Origin: Mycolicibacterium brisbanense
Lineage (GTDB): Bacteria > Actinomycetota > Actinomycetes > Mycobacteriales > Mycobacteriaceae
DNA length: 64,000 bases
Direction of reading: 5' to 3'
Assembly: GCF_001570425.1 (NCBI RefSeq)
Contig: NZ_BCSX01000056.1
Location: forward strand, 186,001 to 250,000
Both the position numbers and the translations under genes were made by a program. Below the pieces are notes generated by a model that was given only the letters and a program-made list of their open reading frames with translations, ran no database searches and was not told where the DNA came from. The number at the start of each line of letters is the position of its first letter. The stretch's first letter is position 1. Shown in pieces: positions 56,719 through 64,000 of this stretch.

Positions 56719-56755
56719 CCGGCGGCGAGCGTATGGGCTGTGCGTTCGCCGCCGG
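56719..56755 (+). terminator. Hairpin after the major tail gene
   Basis: CCGGCGGCGA (56719-56728) and TCGCCGCCGG (56746-56755) are perfect 10-bp complements with a 17-base loop. There is no T-run. It probably reduces transcription into, or stabilises RNA before, the tail chaperone genes. Confidence 0.6.
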
Positions 56756-56796
56756 TCAACAGCCCTGCAGCCCAGCATGATTGAGAGGAACGGCCC

Positions 56797-57246
56797 ATGA
56801 GTGAGACTTTCGAAGCATTCCGCGCGCAGGCCGCCGAGTACCTCGGTTTCGCCGCCGGGATCGAGATCAATGGGATTTTCATCCCGCACCCGTCTGCGCT
56901 CGACGATGACCAGCAGCAGCGCTACAACGAACTTCAGCTGTCGCTGGAGCAACTCGATCGCTGGCCCGACACGAGGAACGACGAAGGCGAAGTCATTCGC
57001 ATCGGCTCGCCGAAGGTGCCGCACCGCGACAAGGGCGGCAACCTCGTCGAGGACTACGACGTGCGCCTGACCAAGGCGCTGCTGGGCGACGATGGGCCGG
57101 CCAAGCTCAAAGCTGCGGGTGGCTATTGCTCGGACGTGACGCTGGCGTGGACGTACCTGCAGCGCAAGACGGCGGAGCGGGCCGATCAGGACTCGAAAAG
57201 TGCTGGCAGCACTGGCGATAGTGAGGCACTTTCCGGGTCAGATTGA
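56797..57246 (+). CDS. Tail assembly chaperone, upstream frame (gpG-like)
   Basis: 149 residues, ATG with GAGAGGAA. Acidic and helical (MSETFEAFRAQAAEYLGFAA, LSLEQLDRWPDTRNDEGEVI). It lies between tail tube and tape measure genes, the fixed place of the two overlapping chaperone frames that fold the tape measure protein. The downstream frame is shifted +1 and has no ribosome site of its own, so a fusion made by programmed frameshift is expected. Slip candidate: AAA-A at 57196-57199. Confidence 0.82.
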   Translation: MSETFEAFRAQAAEYLGFAAGIEINGIFIPHPSALDDDQQQRYNELQLSLEQLDRWPDTRNDEGEVIRIGSPKVPHRDKGGNLVEDYDVRLTKALLGDDGPAKLKAAGGYCSDVTLAWTYLQRKTAERADQDSKSAGSTGDSEALSGSD

Positions 57247-57607
57247 GTCTGACCTACTCGACAAGAACCTCGATATTGCCGATTGGCATCAGGGCACTCG
57301 CGACGAGCATGGGCGCCTGAAACTCTCGTCTCGGCGCCTGCTGGAAGTGCTGGAGTTCCTGAAGCCGGATACGGCATTCAAGACGTGGGCCGAGCGTCAC
57401 GGCGACTGGTCTACCGAGCGGAAGATGCAGCAGACCATCGCCAACGAGATTTCGCGGCTGCGGTCAACGATCCAGGCGCGATATGGCGGCACACCCTACG
57501 AGCCCATGTTGTGGATCTCTCCGAGTGAGCGCGTCGAGCAGCAAACGCAAAACGAAGTCAGTCTCGAGGCAGAGGAAATGCTGGGAGACAGGCTATTTGG
57601 CTGGTGA
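57200..57607 (+). CDS. Tail assembly chaperone, frameshift extension (gpT-like)
   Basis: The frame is open from 57140; the GTG at 57200 is nominal. LAIVRHFPGQIESDLLDKNL then DIADWHQGTRDEHGRLKL is the usual start of the T part, followed by RRLLEVLEFLKPDTAFKTWA and a charged end. If tRNA-Lys moves one base from AAA (57196-57198) to AAA (57197-57199), 134 residues of the first frame join 136 codons here including the stop, giving a protein of about 269 residues. The small amount of fusion product bridges chaperone and tape measure. Confidence 0.78.
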   Translation: MLAALAIVRHFPGQIESDLLDKNLDIADWHQGTRDEHGRLKLSSRRLLEVLEFLKPDTAFKTWAERHGDWSTERKMQQTIANEISRLRSTIQARYGGTPYEPMLWISPSERVEQQTQNEVSLEAEEMLGDRLFGW

Positions 57608-57619
57608 AAGGAGGAATTT

Positions 57620-60600
57620 GTGGGCGTCGCATTTGATCTGCATCCGACCATAAACGAATCCGAGGCCCAGCAGGCTAGCGGCAAGGTCAAGGACATCTTC
57701 CTTCGCGGTGCCGACGAGATCAGCAAGGGCTGGGGTCAGCGCGCGGGCAAGATTTTCGACGCGATGGACGGCACTAAGGCCCGCGCTGAGCTCGACAGCC
57801 TGCGTCGGGCGTACAACGACGCAGCGCTCGACGAGGAACGCGCAGCGCAGCGGATGGTCCGCGCCAACGGTGCGGTTGAGGCGTCGATTGCGCGCCTGGC
57901 CGAGGTGACAGAGAAATACGGAGCGGGTCACTCGAAGGCCATTGCCGCCGAGAACGCCCTTGCCAACGCCCGCGCCAATTCGGCCTTGCAGACCAAGGGT
58001 CATGTCGACGCCATGCTCACGACGGAGGGCGCGGCGACGGCGCTCACCGCAGCCAGCGCGAAAGCGGCCTCAACGACATCAGATTTGGGTAGAGCGGCCA
58101 ATGTTGCGGGTGCGGTCGGGGTCGCTGGACTCGGGATCGCCATGACGGCCACGGTCAAATCTGCGGGTGACTTCGAGGCCGCTGGGCAGAAGATCATCTC
58201 AGCGGCCGACATGTCGGCGGATCAGGTCAAGATCCTGCAGGACGGCATCCTGAAGCTTGCTGGCACCAACACCTATAGCGCGCAGCAGATGTTGGAGGCG
58301 TCGTTTGGGCTGGCAAAGATGGGTGACCAGTTCCGCACCGGAGCGGGTGCCCTAAGCACGCTGAAAGCCGCGGCGCAGCTCGCGAGCATCGAGGGCATTC
58401 CCGACCTCAATGAGGTCATCAAGGGCCTGACGATCTCGATGAACGACTACCACATTCCGACCGAGAAGGCCGCGGACGTTGCGACCAAACTCAAGGTAGC
58501 CGTGGGTGATTCGGGCGCAACCCTGCAGGAATTCTCCGGCTCGCTGCACTCGGTAGAGCCGATTGCCTCCGGGTTCCATATCCAGCTTGAGGACGTCTAC
58601 GCCGCGCTAGCGCGCTACACGAAGACGGGCACAAGCGCCGATCAGGCGACCGAGAATATCCGCAACTCCATGAACGCGCTGAAGGACGTCACTTCTCCTG
58701 CCGCGCAAGAGATGCGGAAGTTCGGCATCGACGCCGACGATGTCTCACTGAAGCTCAAGAGTGTCGATGAGGGCGGCCGTGGATACATCGGAACCATCCA
58801 GTATCTGACGGATACGGTGCTGAAAAAGTTTGGCGATCAGACCCAGATCAACACGGGCGACATCATCCACAACGCAACGGCTTTGGAGAACGCCAAGAAT
58901 GCCATTGCCAGCCTGCCGACCTCATTGCAGGGCACCGCACAGGCCATCCTGGACGGCAAGGCTCCCGTGGGTGAATTGCGCAAGGAAATCAAGGGTCTAA
59001 ATGTCGAACAGGCGAATCTGGTCACTGGATTCATCACCGATGTGCAGCATATCGATGAATTCTCTAAGCAATTCAAGAATGGTCGTCAAACGATCGAGGA
59101 CGTCTCCGAGGCGCTAAAGAGGATCACGGGAACCGTTGCGGGGCAATCGGTTGCCGAAGCGCTATTTGGCGATCCAGAACGCGCTAAGGCGACGCTGGAT
59201 GAGATGGCTAAGCTCCAGCAGTCGCAGGCCACGCCGGGTGGAGATATCCCCGGATGGGCCGACAAGATGAAGACTTTCAACGCGGAATGGGCGAATACCA
59301 AGGACGCGGTCAAGGCCGTTGAGGTGGAGCTCGGTACAGCGATGCTCCCGACCGTGAAGTCGGTCGTCAGCGAATTCGGCAACGTGGCGCGCGTCATCTC
59401 TGAACACGAGGCGCTGGCAAAGGGGCTCATCTACTCACTAACGGCGCTGGCGGGCGCGTGGGGACTCGTGAAAACGGCCATGGTGCTGGGGCGCACCCTG
59501 GACGGTCTCACGAAGTTCAGGAGCCTTGTGGCCGATGTTGCGGACACCGCTGCCACGAAGGCGAAGACGGTCGGCTCGGCGTGGAAGTCCATTGGCGACG
59601 ATGCGGAGGATGGCGCGGCGGGTGTCTCGAAGGCGGCCGACAAAGAGGTTAAGTCGGCGGATAAGGCCACCACCGCGGCCAGGGAGACGCAGGCCGCAAT
59701 GCGCGGCATTGGTCCTGCCGCAGAGGAGGGTGCGGCCAAGGCGGACGGCGCGCTGAACGGATTCTTTGCGCGCAACGGCGGTCGGCTCAAGGGGCTCGCT
59801 TCCATCCTCGGAATGGTTGGGACCCAATTCCTTCCGGACGGCACCGCTGACAGATCAGCCGTCAACGATGCGGCCGGACTGTCGTGGCTGCTCGGCCCGG
59901 AGGTGGGAATTCCGGCCACCGGACTCGCAGGCCTGTACGACACTGGCCGCTCCGTCTACGACGTGAGCAAGGCCCAGCATGATCTCAATCAGCATGAGAT
60001 CGACCAGGCCAATCAGAATGCCGCCAAGGCGCCAGATCAACCCATGGCTCCGTTCATCGTCGGACAGCCAACCATGGGCAACACTCCAGTGCCAGCCCCT
60101 GGCGGAAAGCCCCCCGCTGCGGGCAATCCACTCGACGACTTCAAGAATCAACTTGCGCCCGGATGGAAGCCGCCCCCGGCACCCGCTGGACCGCCAGCGC
60201 CAGCGCCCACGGATGCCGCTCCGGTGGCCACCGATGGTTCACCCGCGCTGGGTGCTACGCCCGACGCGATCCCAGGATCGGGGGGCGGCAGCAAGAAAAA
60301 GTCGCCCGAGGGCACCAAAGAGGACCCGATCTACATGGCGCCGATCCCGAGCAGCGGCAGCGGCTTGGGCTACGGGAGCAAGGGCACGGATCCGTGGAGC
60401 ACCTACAACCCACTCGAGGAGCACGGCAAGGGCGGTCTGCTGCAGCAGTTGACCCAGATGGGCACGACGTTCCTCGCAGAGTTGGCTCTCGGTAACCCAT
60501 TGGGCCAGTTGATGAAGTCCGAGCAGGCGCGGCGCAGTCGTGGCGAATCACGTTCTAACCCAATGTATGTCGTTGATGCCAACGGCAATGTGATGACGAA

Positions 60601-61948
60601 GGAAGGTTACGACAACTACAAGCGCAATTTCGAGATCGGCCAGGATCAAAAGGTTTACGACTACGACGTCAAGACCTATGGCGCCGATTCTGCGGAAGCC
60701 ATTGCGGCACAGAGGGAATTGACCAAGGCTCAGCAGGAGTATGCCGCCAACATGAAGGCGCAAGCCTATGATCCACGCGGTGCTGGCGGCGCATATCCGG
60801 GCGATGCGGCGCTGCTGGCGAATATCCGACCGGGCACCTACTCGCAGGACGCGGGTAGGGACCTGCTGAAGGGACTGTCTGACTGCTCGAGTTCGGTCGG
60901 CGACCTGGTCAACATCATGGATGGCCGGTCGACCGGTGGTGAGAAGCTGACCACGGCGAACGCTGCACAGTGGTTGCCAGAGCACGGATTCCTGCCGGGC
61001 CCTGGCGGCCCGGGCGATTTCCGCGTCGGCTATTGGAGCGGCGCCGGGAATGCCGGCCACATGCAGGCGACGCTGCCCGACGGCACGCCGTGGAACTGGG
61101 GCGACACTGCCTCAGCGGCCCGTGGCGGCGTCGGCGGAACCGGCGCAGATGATCCCTCGTTCACGACCCACTACTACCGGCCGGTGAGGGCTGGCGGCGG
61201 TGCGCCTGGGCCTGTCGGCGGTCTCTATGGGGCGGCCAACACCAACCCGGCGCTGAACAACCCGATGGCGCCGCAGGGTGGCGACGGCGCGGCGCTTCCG
61301 GGCCTGTCCGACGTGCCGCGCTACTTCGGGAACGGCGCGCCCATCAAGCCGGGCGCCACCACCGGCTATCAAGGGACTCGTACCCCGCTCGGCGTCATGG
61401 GCACCCCGAAGCAGAACACCGGCACGGGCCAGGGCCTGGGCATCGGCGGCGGTCTGCTCGGCCTGCTGATGAACGCGGGCAGCGAAGCGGGCGCGGCTGC
61501 GGGCGCGATGCCCGGGCTTGGTGCTGGCGGTGCGGCGGCCGGACAGGTGGCTCAGATCGCGCTGCAGGAGGCCAACCGGTTCGCCGGATACCTCGGTCAG
61601 CTCGGCGGCATCGCGGTCAGCGGTCTGCAAGAGACGTTCCTGCCGGACCTGCCGCAGACCGGCACGCTCTCCAAGATTCTCGGCGGTCTCGCGGGCGCGC
61701 ACCCGGTCACCACCGACACTGCGGACCAGGCGCAGCAGGGGCAGACGCCGTACGACCCGAACACCAACGGACAGCAGTCGGCGCCACAGCTCGGCGCCGA
61801 CCCGGATAAGCAGAAGGGTCAGGACAAGGACCAGCAGGGCGGTGACCAGCAGCCCACTATCGGCCTGAACATCGAGAACTTCCACAACTCGCCAGGCTCG
61901 CCGGACTACCTCAATCTGTCCAAGTACGGGGCAGGGATGACGCCGTGA
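57620..61948 (+). CDS. Tape measure protein with embedded Cys/His hydrolase-like motif
   Basis: 1442 residues, GTG with AAAGGAGGAA. Its length sets a tail of roughly 200 nm by the usual 0.15 nm per residue. N-terminal coiled region; TP901-type core at about 175-420 (DFEAAGQKIISAADMSADQV, TYSAQQMLEASFGLAKMG); hydrophobic segments near 600-640 and 740-780; Pro/Ala/Gly linker about 810-920. Near residue 1088 comes LSDCSSSVGDLVNIMDGRST, followed by GFLPGPGGPGDFRVGYWSGA and GNAGHMQATLPDGTPWNWGD (His about 1147), an NlpC/P60-like Cys-His arrangement known from mycobacteriophage tape measures. This part could cut peptidoglycan during DNA entry. Confidence 0.9.
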   Translation: MGVAFDLHPTINESEAQQASGKVKDIFLRGADEISKGWGQRAGKIFDAMDGTKARAELDSLRRAYNDAALDEERAAQRMVRANGAVEASIARLAEVTEKYGAGHSKAIAAENALANARANSALQTKGHVDAMLTTEGAATALTAASAKAASTTSDLGRAANVAGAVGVAGLGIAMTATVKSAGDFEAAGQKIISAADMSADQVKILQDGILKLAGTNTYSAQQMLEASFGLAKMGDQFRTGAGALSTLKAAAQLASIEGIPDLNEVIKGLTISMNDYHIPTEKAADVATKLKVAVGDSGATLQEFSGSLHSVEPIASGFHIQLEDVYAALARYTKTGTSADQATENIRNSMNALKDVTSPAAQEMRKFGIDADDVSLKLKSVDEGGRGYIGTIQYLTDTVLKKFGDQTQINTGDIIHNATALENAKNAIASLPTSLQGTAQAILDGKAPVGELRKEIKGLNVEQANLVTGFITDVQHIDEFSKQFKNGRQTIEDVSEALKRITGTVAGQSVAEALFGDPERAKATLDEMAKLQQSQATPGGDIPGWADKMKTFNAEWANTKDAVKAVEVELGTAMLPTVKSVVSEFGNVARVISEHEALAKGLIYSLTALAGAWGLVKTAMVLGRTLDGLTKFRSLVADVADTAATKAKTVGSAWKSIGDDAEDGAAGVSKAADKEVKSADKATTAARETQAAMRGIGPAAEEGAAKADGALNGFFARNGGRLKGLASILGMVGTQFLPDGTADRSAVNDAAGLSWLLGPEVGIPATGLAGLYDTGRSVYDVSKAQHDLNQHEIDQANQNAAKAPDQPMAPFIVGQPTMGNTPVPAPGGKPPAAGNPLDDFKNQLAPGWKPPPAPAGPPAPAPTDAAPVATDGSPALGATPDAIPGSGGGSKKKSPEGTKEDPIYMAPIPSSGSGLGYGSKGTDPWSTYNPLEEHGKGGLLQQLTQMGTTFLAELALGNPLGQLMKSEQARRSRGESRSNPMYVVDANGNVMTKEGYDNYKRNFEIGQDQKVYDYDVKTYGADSAEAIAAQRELTKAQQEYAANMKAQAYDPRGAGGAYPGDAALLANIRPGTYSQDAGRDLLKGLSDCSSSVGDLVNIMDGRSTGGEKLTTANAAQWLPEHGFLPGPGGPGDFRVGYWSGAGNAGHMQATLPDGTPWNWGDTASAARGGVGGTGADDPSFTTHYYRPVRAGGGAPGPVGGLYGAANTNPALNNPMAPQGGDGAALPGLSDVPRYFGNGAPIKPGATTGYQGTRTPLGVMGTPKQNTGTGQGLGIGGGLLGLLMNAGSEAGAAAGAMPGLGAGGAAAGQVAQIALQEANRFAGYLGQLGGIAVSGLQETFLPDLPQTGTLSKILGGLAGAHPVTTDTADQAQQGQTPYDPNTNGQQSAPQLGADPDKQKGQDKDQQGGDQQPTIGLNIENFHNSPGSPDYLNLSKYGAGMTP

Positions 61949-63030
61949 CGCAGACTGTTTGGCCGCCTACGGTAACCCCCGGCGGCATGGGGCGCCTGGC
62001 CAAGGGGATTCACCCGTCGGCGAGCTACACGAGCCCGGACGGCTCACAGAAGTTCCACCTGCTGGGCGGCCGCGCGCCGGTCGTCGGTGTGCAGCGCGGC
62101 GTGCACGCGAAGTCCATCGAGGGCATTTTGCCGTCGTGGCGCATGCTCGATCAGCAGGGCGCTCGCCAGGACGGCGTGACCAACATGGGCTCTGTCGGCG
62201 ACCCCATCAAGATCAAGATGGAGTGCGTGCTGTCGGGCCGTGAGCCCGGCATGACCGTCGTCGAGCAGGTCGCGTTGCGGCGCAGGCTCACCCGGGCGTG
62301 GCTGGACTCGTGGAGCCCGAACGCCATGGGTAAGTACTCGTGGTTCACACCGACCATGGGGCACTGGTGGGGGATGGCGCGGTGGGCCGAGACCGACCCC
62401 GGCAAGGTGGTCAACGCGGTCAACGCGTCGTTGCCCTTCACCCTGAACGCGCGCATTGACTCTGGCCTGTGGCAGTCCTACCCGTCGACGTGCAAATTCC
62501 CCGCGACGGGCACGCTTTCAGGATCGGCGTCGGGCTGGCTCACGCTGACCAACCGCGGTGATCAGATCGGCTGGCCGAGCTTCCTGGCGTACGGGCCGTT
62601 CACACAACTGTCGATCGCCAACGGCCCGGGCTCGCCGACCATGATCACGTTCGGGCCCGCGCTCGCCGGCCAGGTGTTCCTGCTGAACACGCTGCCGAGG
62701 CTCCCGATCGTGGTGGACCTGTCGCAGGTGCCGGGGCAGGCAACTCCGCAGACCTTGAACCAATTTCAGCAGATCCTGGCTGACCTGATCTCGTTCGCCA
62801 CGAACAATAACGTGCCACCGCTGCTGCAGGAATTCGAATCGATGTTCGGGATCCTGCCTGCACAAACGAATGTCGACGCGCTGCTCGGCGGCCGGTTCAC
62901 GAACCCGATTCCGGCCAAGCCGATCGGCGCCGCGCCGGTCACGTCGTCGATCGCGATCTCGATCACGGGCGCAACGTCGCAGACCAAGGTCATCGGCGCA
63001 CTGACGCCGTTTCGGAGATACCCGGAGTGA
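61945..63030 (+). CDS. Minor tail protein (distal tail, Dit-like)
   Basis: 361 residues, GTG overlapping the tape measure stop. First gene after the tape measure, the place of the distal tail protein. Begins TQTVWPPTVTPGGMGRLAKG; YTSPDGSQKFHLLGGRAPVV, PIKIKMECVLSGREPGMTVV and TLSGSASGWLTLTNRGDQIG look like the beta-sandwich and galectin-like parts of actinophage Dit proteins. It should form the ring at the tail tip that holds the baseplate. Exact subfamily not verified. Confidence 0.72.
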   Translation: MTQTVWPPTVTPGGMGRLAKGIHPSASYTSPDGSQKFHLLGGRAPVVGVQRGVHAKSIEGILPSWRMLDQQGARQDGVTNMGSVGDPIKIKMECVLSGREPGMTVVEQVALRRRLTRAWLDSWSPNAMGKYSWFTPTMGHWWGMARWAETDPGKVVNAVNASLPFTLNARIDSGLWQSYPSTCKFPATGTLSGSASGWLTLTNRGDQIGWPSFLAYGPFTQLSIANGPGSPTMITFGPALAGQVFLLNTLPRLPIVVDLSQVPGQATPQTLNQFQQILADLISFATNNNVPPLLQEFESMFGILPAQTNVDALLGGRFTNPIPAKPIGAAPVTSSIAISITGATSQTKVIGALTPFRRYPE

Positions 63031-64000
63031 CTCAGGTCGACCTGCCCGCGCTTGCCGCCGGGCTTGCTTCGCCGTCCCCAAAAGTCAACGCGACAGCAGC
63101 GCTGAATGCGTTGGCGCAGATGGAGATCCCCGACACCGACATCGAGGTGTGGGTTGGCGACAAGATGTATGGCCTGCAGGGGTACTGCCAGGACTACATC
63201 AGCCTCCAGGTGCAGTGGCCACGCAACGACGTCGAGACGGGCCGAATTCTGCTCAAGGGCAGCGATCCGATGGTCCGGCCGATGCGTCAGTGCTCGAAAA
63301 CGGTCGTGCCCGTGGTCATCGAGTGCGACGAGCTGATGTTCAACGGGCGCGTTGCGGACACCGACTATGCGCTCGACGAGCGCGGCAACTGGACGCTGAC
63401 GGCGTCGCTCATCGGTGACACGAACTACCTGAATCACGTTCTCTGCTGGGTTAATTTCCTGACTCCGATCGAATATCAGGGGCCGCTCAGGGAAGCGATC
63501 TACATGGGTCCGGCCTGTACTGTGATCGAAACCCTAATAGCCGAGCAGACTTTCAGGCTGCAGTCCGGCCTTAACTCGATGCTCAATGCGTTGTCGTCGC
63601 TCGATTTGGACTGGCGCGCATGGTTTGCCCGGTTCCTGGAGACCAACGGCGACCTGACCGACATGCTGTTCTCGCCGGTCTACGTCATCCATCACGACTT
63701 TTTCACCGACACGTCGCCGTGGGTGTCGATTGAGGGCCGGTTCGATGTCGTCCTGGATCTGATCAAACAGACCATCAAGGACAACGGACTTGACTTGGAG
63801 ATCAAGCTGTTTCGCCCGGGTATCGACCCGCAGCCAGACCCGGACAACATCACGCTGAAGGTCCATACGTACGTCGTTCGCGTATTCGACCGCAGTGGGA
63901 TCACTGGACCCACGAAGAGTTTCATCGATGGCGGGTTCAAGGACATCGCCGAGCTGCAAGATGGCCTGTTCGGTCAGAACACCAACATTGTCACGTCGGC
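63027..64000 (+). CDS. Minor tail protein, 3' end outside window
   Basis: Open from a GTG overlapping the previous stop to the window edge (324 codons visible, no stop). Begins VTQVDLPALAAGLASPSPKV; IPDTDIEVWVGDKMYGLQGY, DVETGRILLKGSDPM and PVVIECDELMFNGRVADTDY then ALDERGNWTLTASLIGD are typical of the second minor tail protein of mycobacteriophages, often called tail-associated or Tal-like. Probably part of the baseplate hub. Strand and frame are secure from the coupling and uninterrupted length. Confidence 0.75.
   Translation, partial: MTQVDLPALAAGLASPSPKVNATAALNALAQMEIPDTDIEVWVGDKMYGLQGYCQDYISLQVQWPRNDVETGRILLKGSDPMVRPMRQCSKTVVPVVIECDELMFNGRVADTDYALDERGNWTLTASLIGDTNYLNHVLCWVNFLTPIEYQGPLREAIYMGPACTVIETLIAEQTFRLQSGLNSMLNALSSLDLDWRAWFARFLETNGDLTDMLFSPVYVIHHDFFTDTSPWVSIEGRFDVVLDLIKQTIKDNGLDLEIKLFRPGIDPQPDPDNITLKVHTYVVRVFDRSGITGPTKSFIDGGFKDIAELQDGLFGQNTNIVTS

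Overview
The window is high-GC actinobacterial DNA, almost certainly from a fast-growing Mycobacterium (Mycolicibacterium, M. smegmatis-like). Bases 1 to about 25,480 are host chromosome. They hold a type I fatty acid synthase (fas) with acpS directly downstream. Around this pair are a Tat-exported DUF1906 protein (Rv2525c type), an M20 peptidase (Rv2522c type), bcp and a small DUF3618 membrane protein, which is the gene order I know from the M. tuberculosis fas locus. Bases from about 25,480 to the right edge are the left and central part of a temperate siphovirus prophage. Its right end (lysis genes, attR) lies outside the window.

Host part: the 3' part of an acyl-CoA ligase gene, two Mce-associated membrane proteins, an LtrA-family protein, an MFS transporter facing away from a MerR-type regulator, and a four-gene polyamine-type ABC importer on the minus strand (ATPase, lipoprotein, two permeases). 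Then come the DUF1906 protein, a 516-base fas leader region, fas, acpS, the M20 peptidase converging on bcp, DUF3618, a gene-poor stretch with palindromic repeats, a collagen-like/LGFP lipoprotein and a 56-residue protein.

Phage junction: a minus-strand 3' fragment of tRNA-Lys(CTT) at 25479-25523, with its terminator, marks attL. A tyrosine integrase gene follows at once. Mycobacteriophage Tweety is known to use a tRNA-Lys attB. The immunity region follows: a secreted DUF732 protein, a leftward XRE repressor, a symmetric operator array and a leaderless Cro-like gene. A long rightward run of mostly overlapping early genes comes next. It includes Xis, a sliding-clamp-like protein, many small or zinc-binding proteins, a RecE-like nuclease with RecT, two WhiB proteins, a cytosine methyltransferase and a putative replication initiator whose gene carries three 33-bp iterons.

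The early arm ends with a strong candidate non-coding RNA (about 45890-46125) and an HNH endonuclease. The presumed cos region lies at 47458-47605. The late operon then reads small and large terminase, portal, ClpP-like protease/scaffold, decoration protein, capsid, head-tail genes, tail tube, frameshifted tail chaperones, tape measure with an embedded Cys/His hydrolase motif, and two minor tail proteins, the last one cut by the window edge.

The most notable signals are the pseudoknot-capable RNA, the intragenic iteron origin, the repressor operator array, a WhiB fused to two zinc fingers, a duplicated gene unit that carries its own 23-codon mini-ORF, and a +1-type frameshift in the tail chaperones. 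No searches could be run, so all family calls come from reading motifs and from memory of the families.
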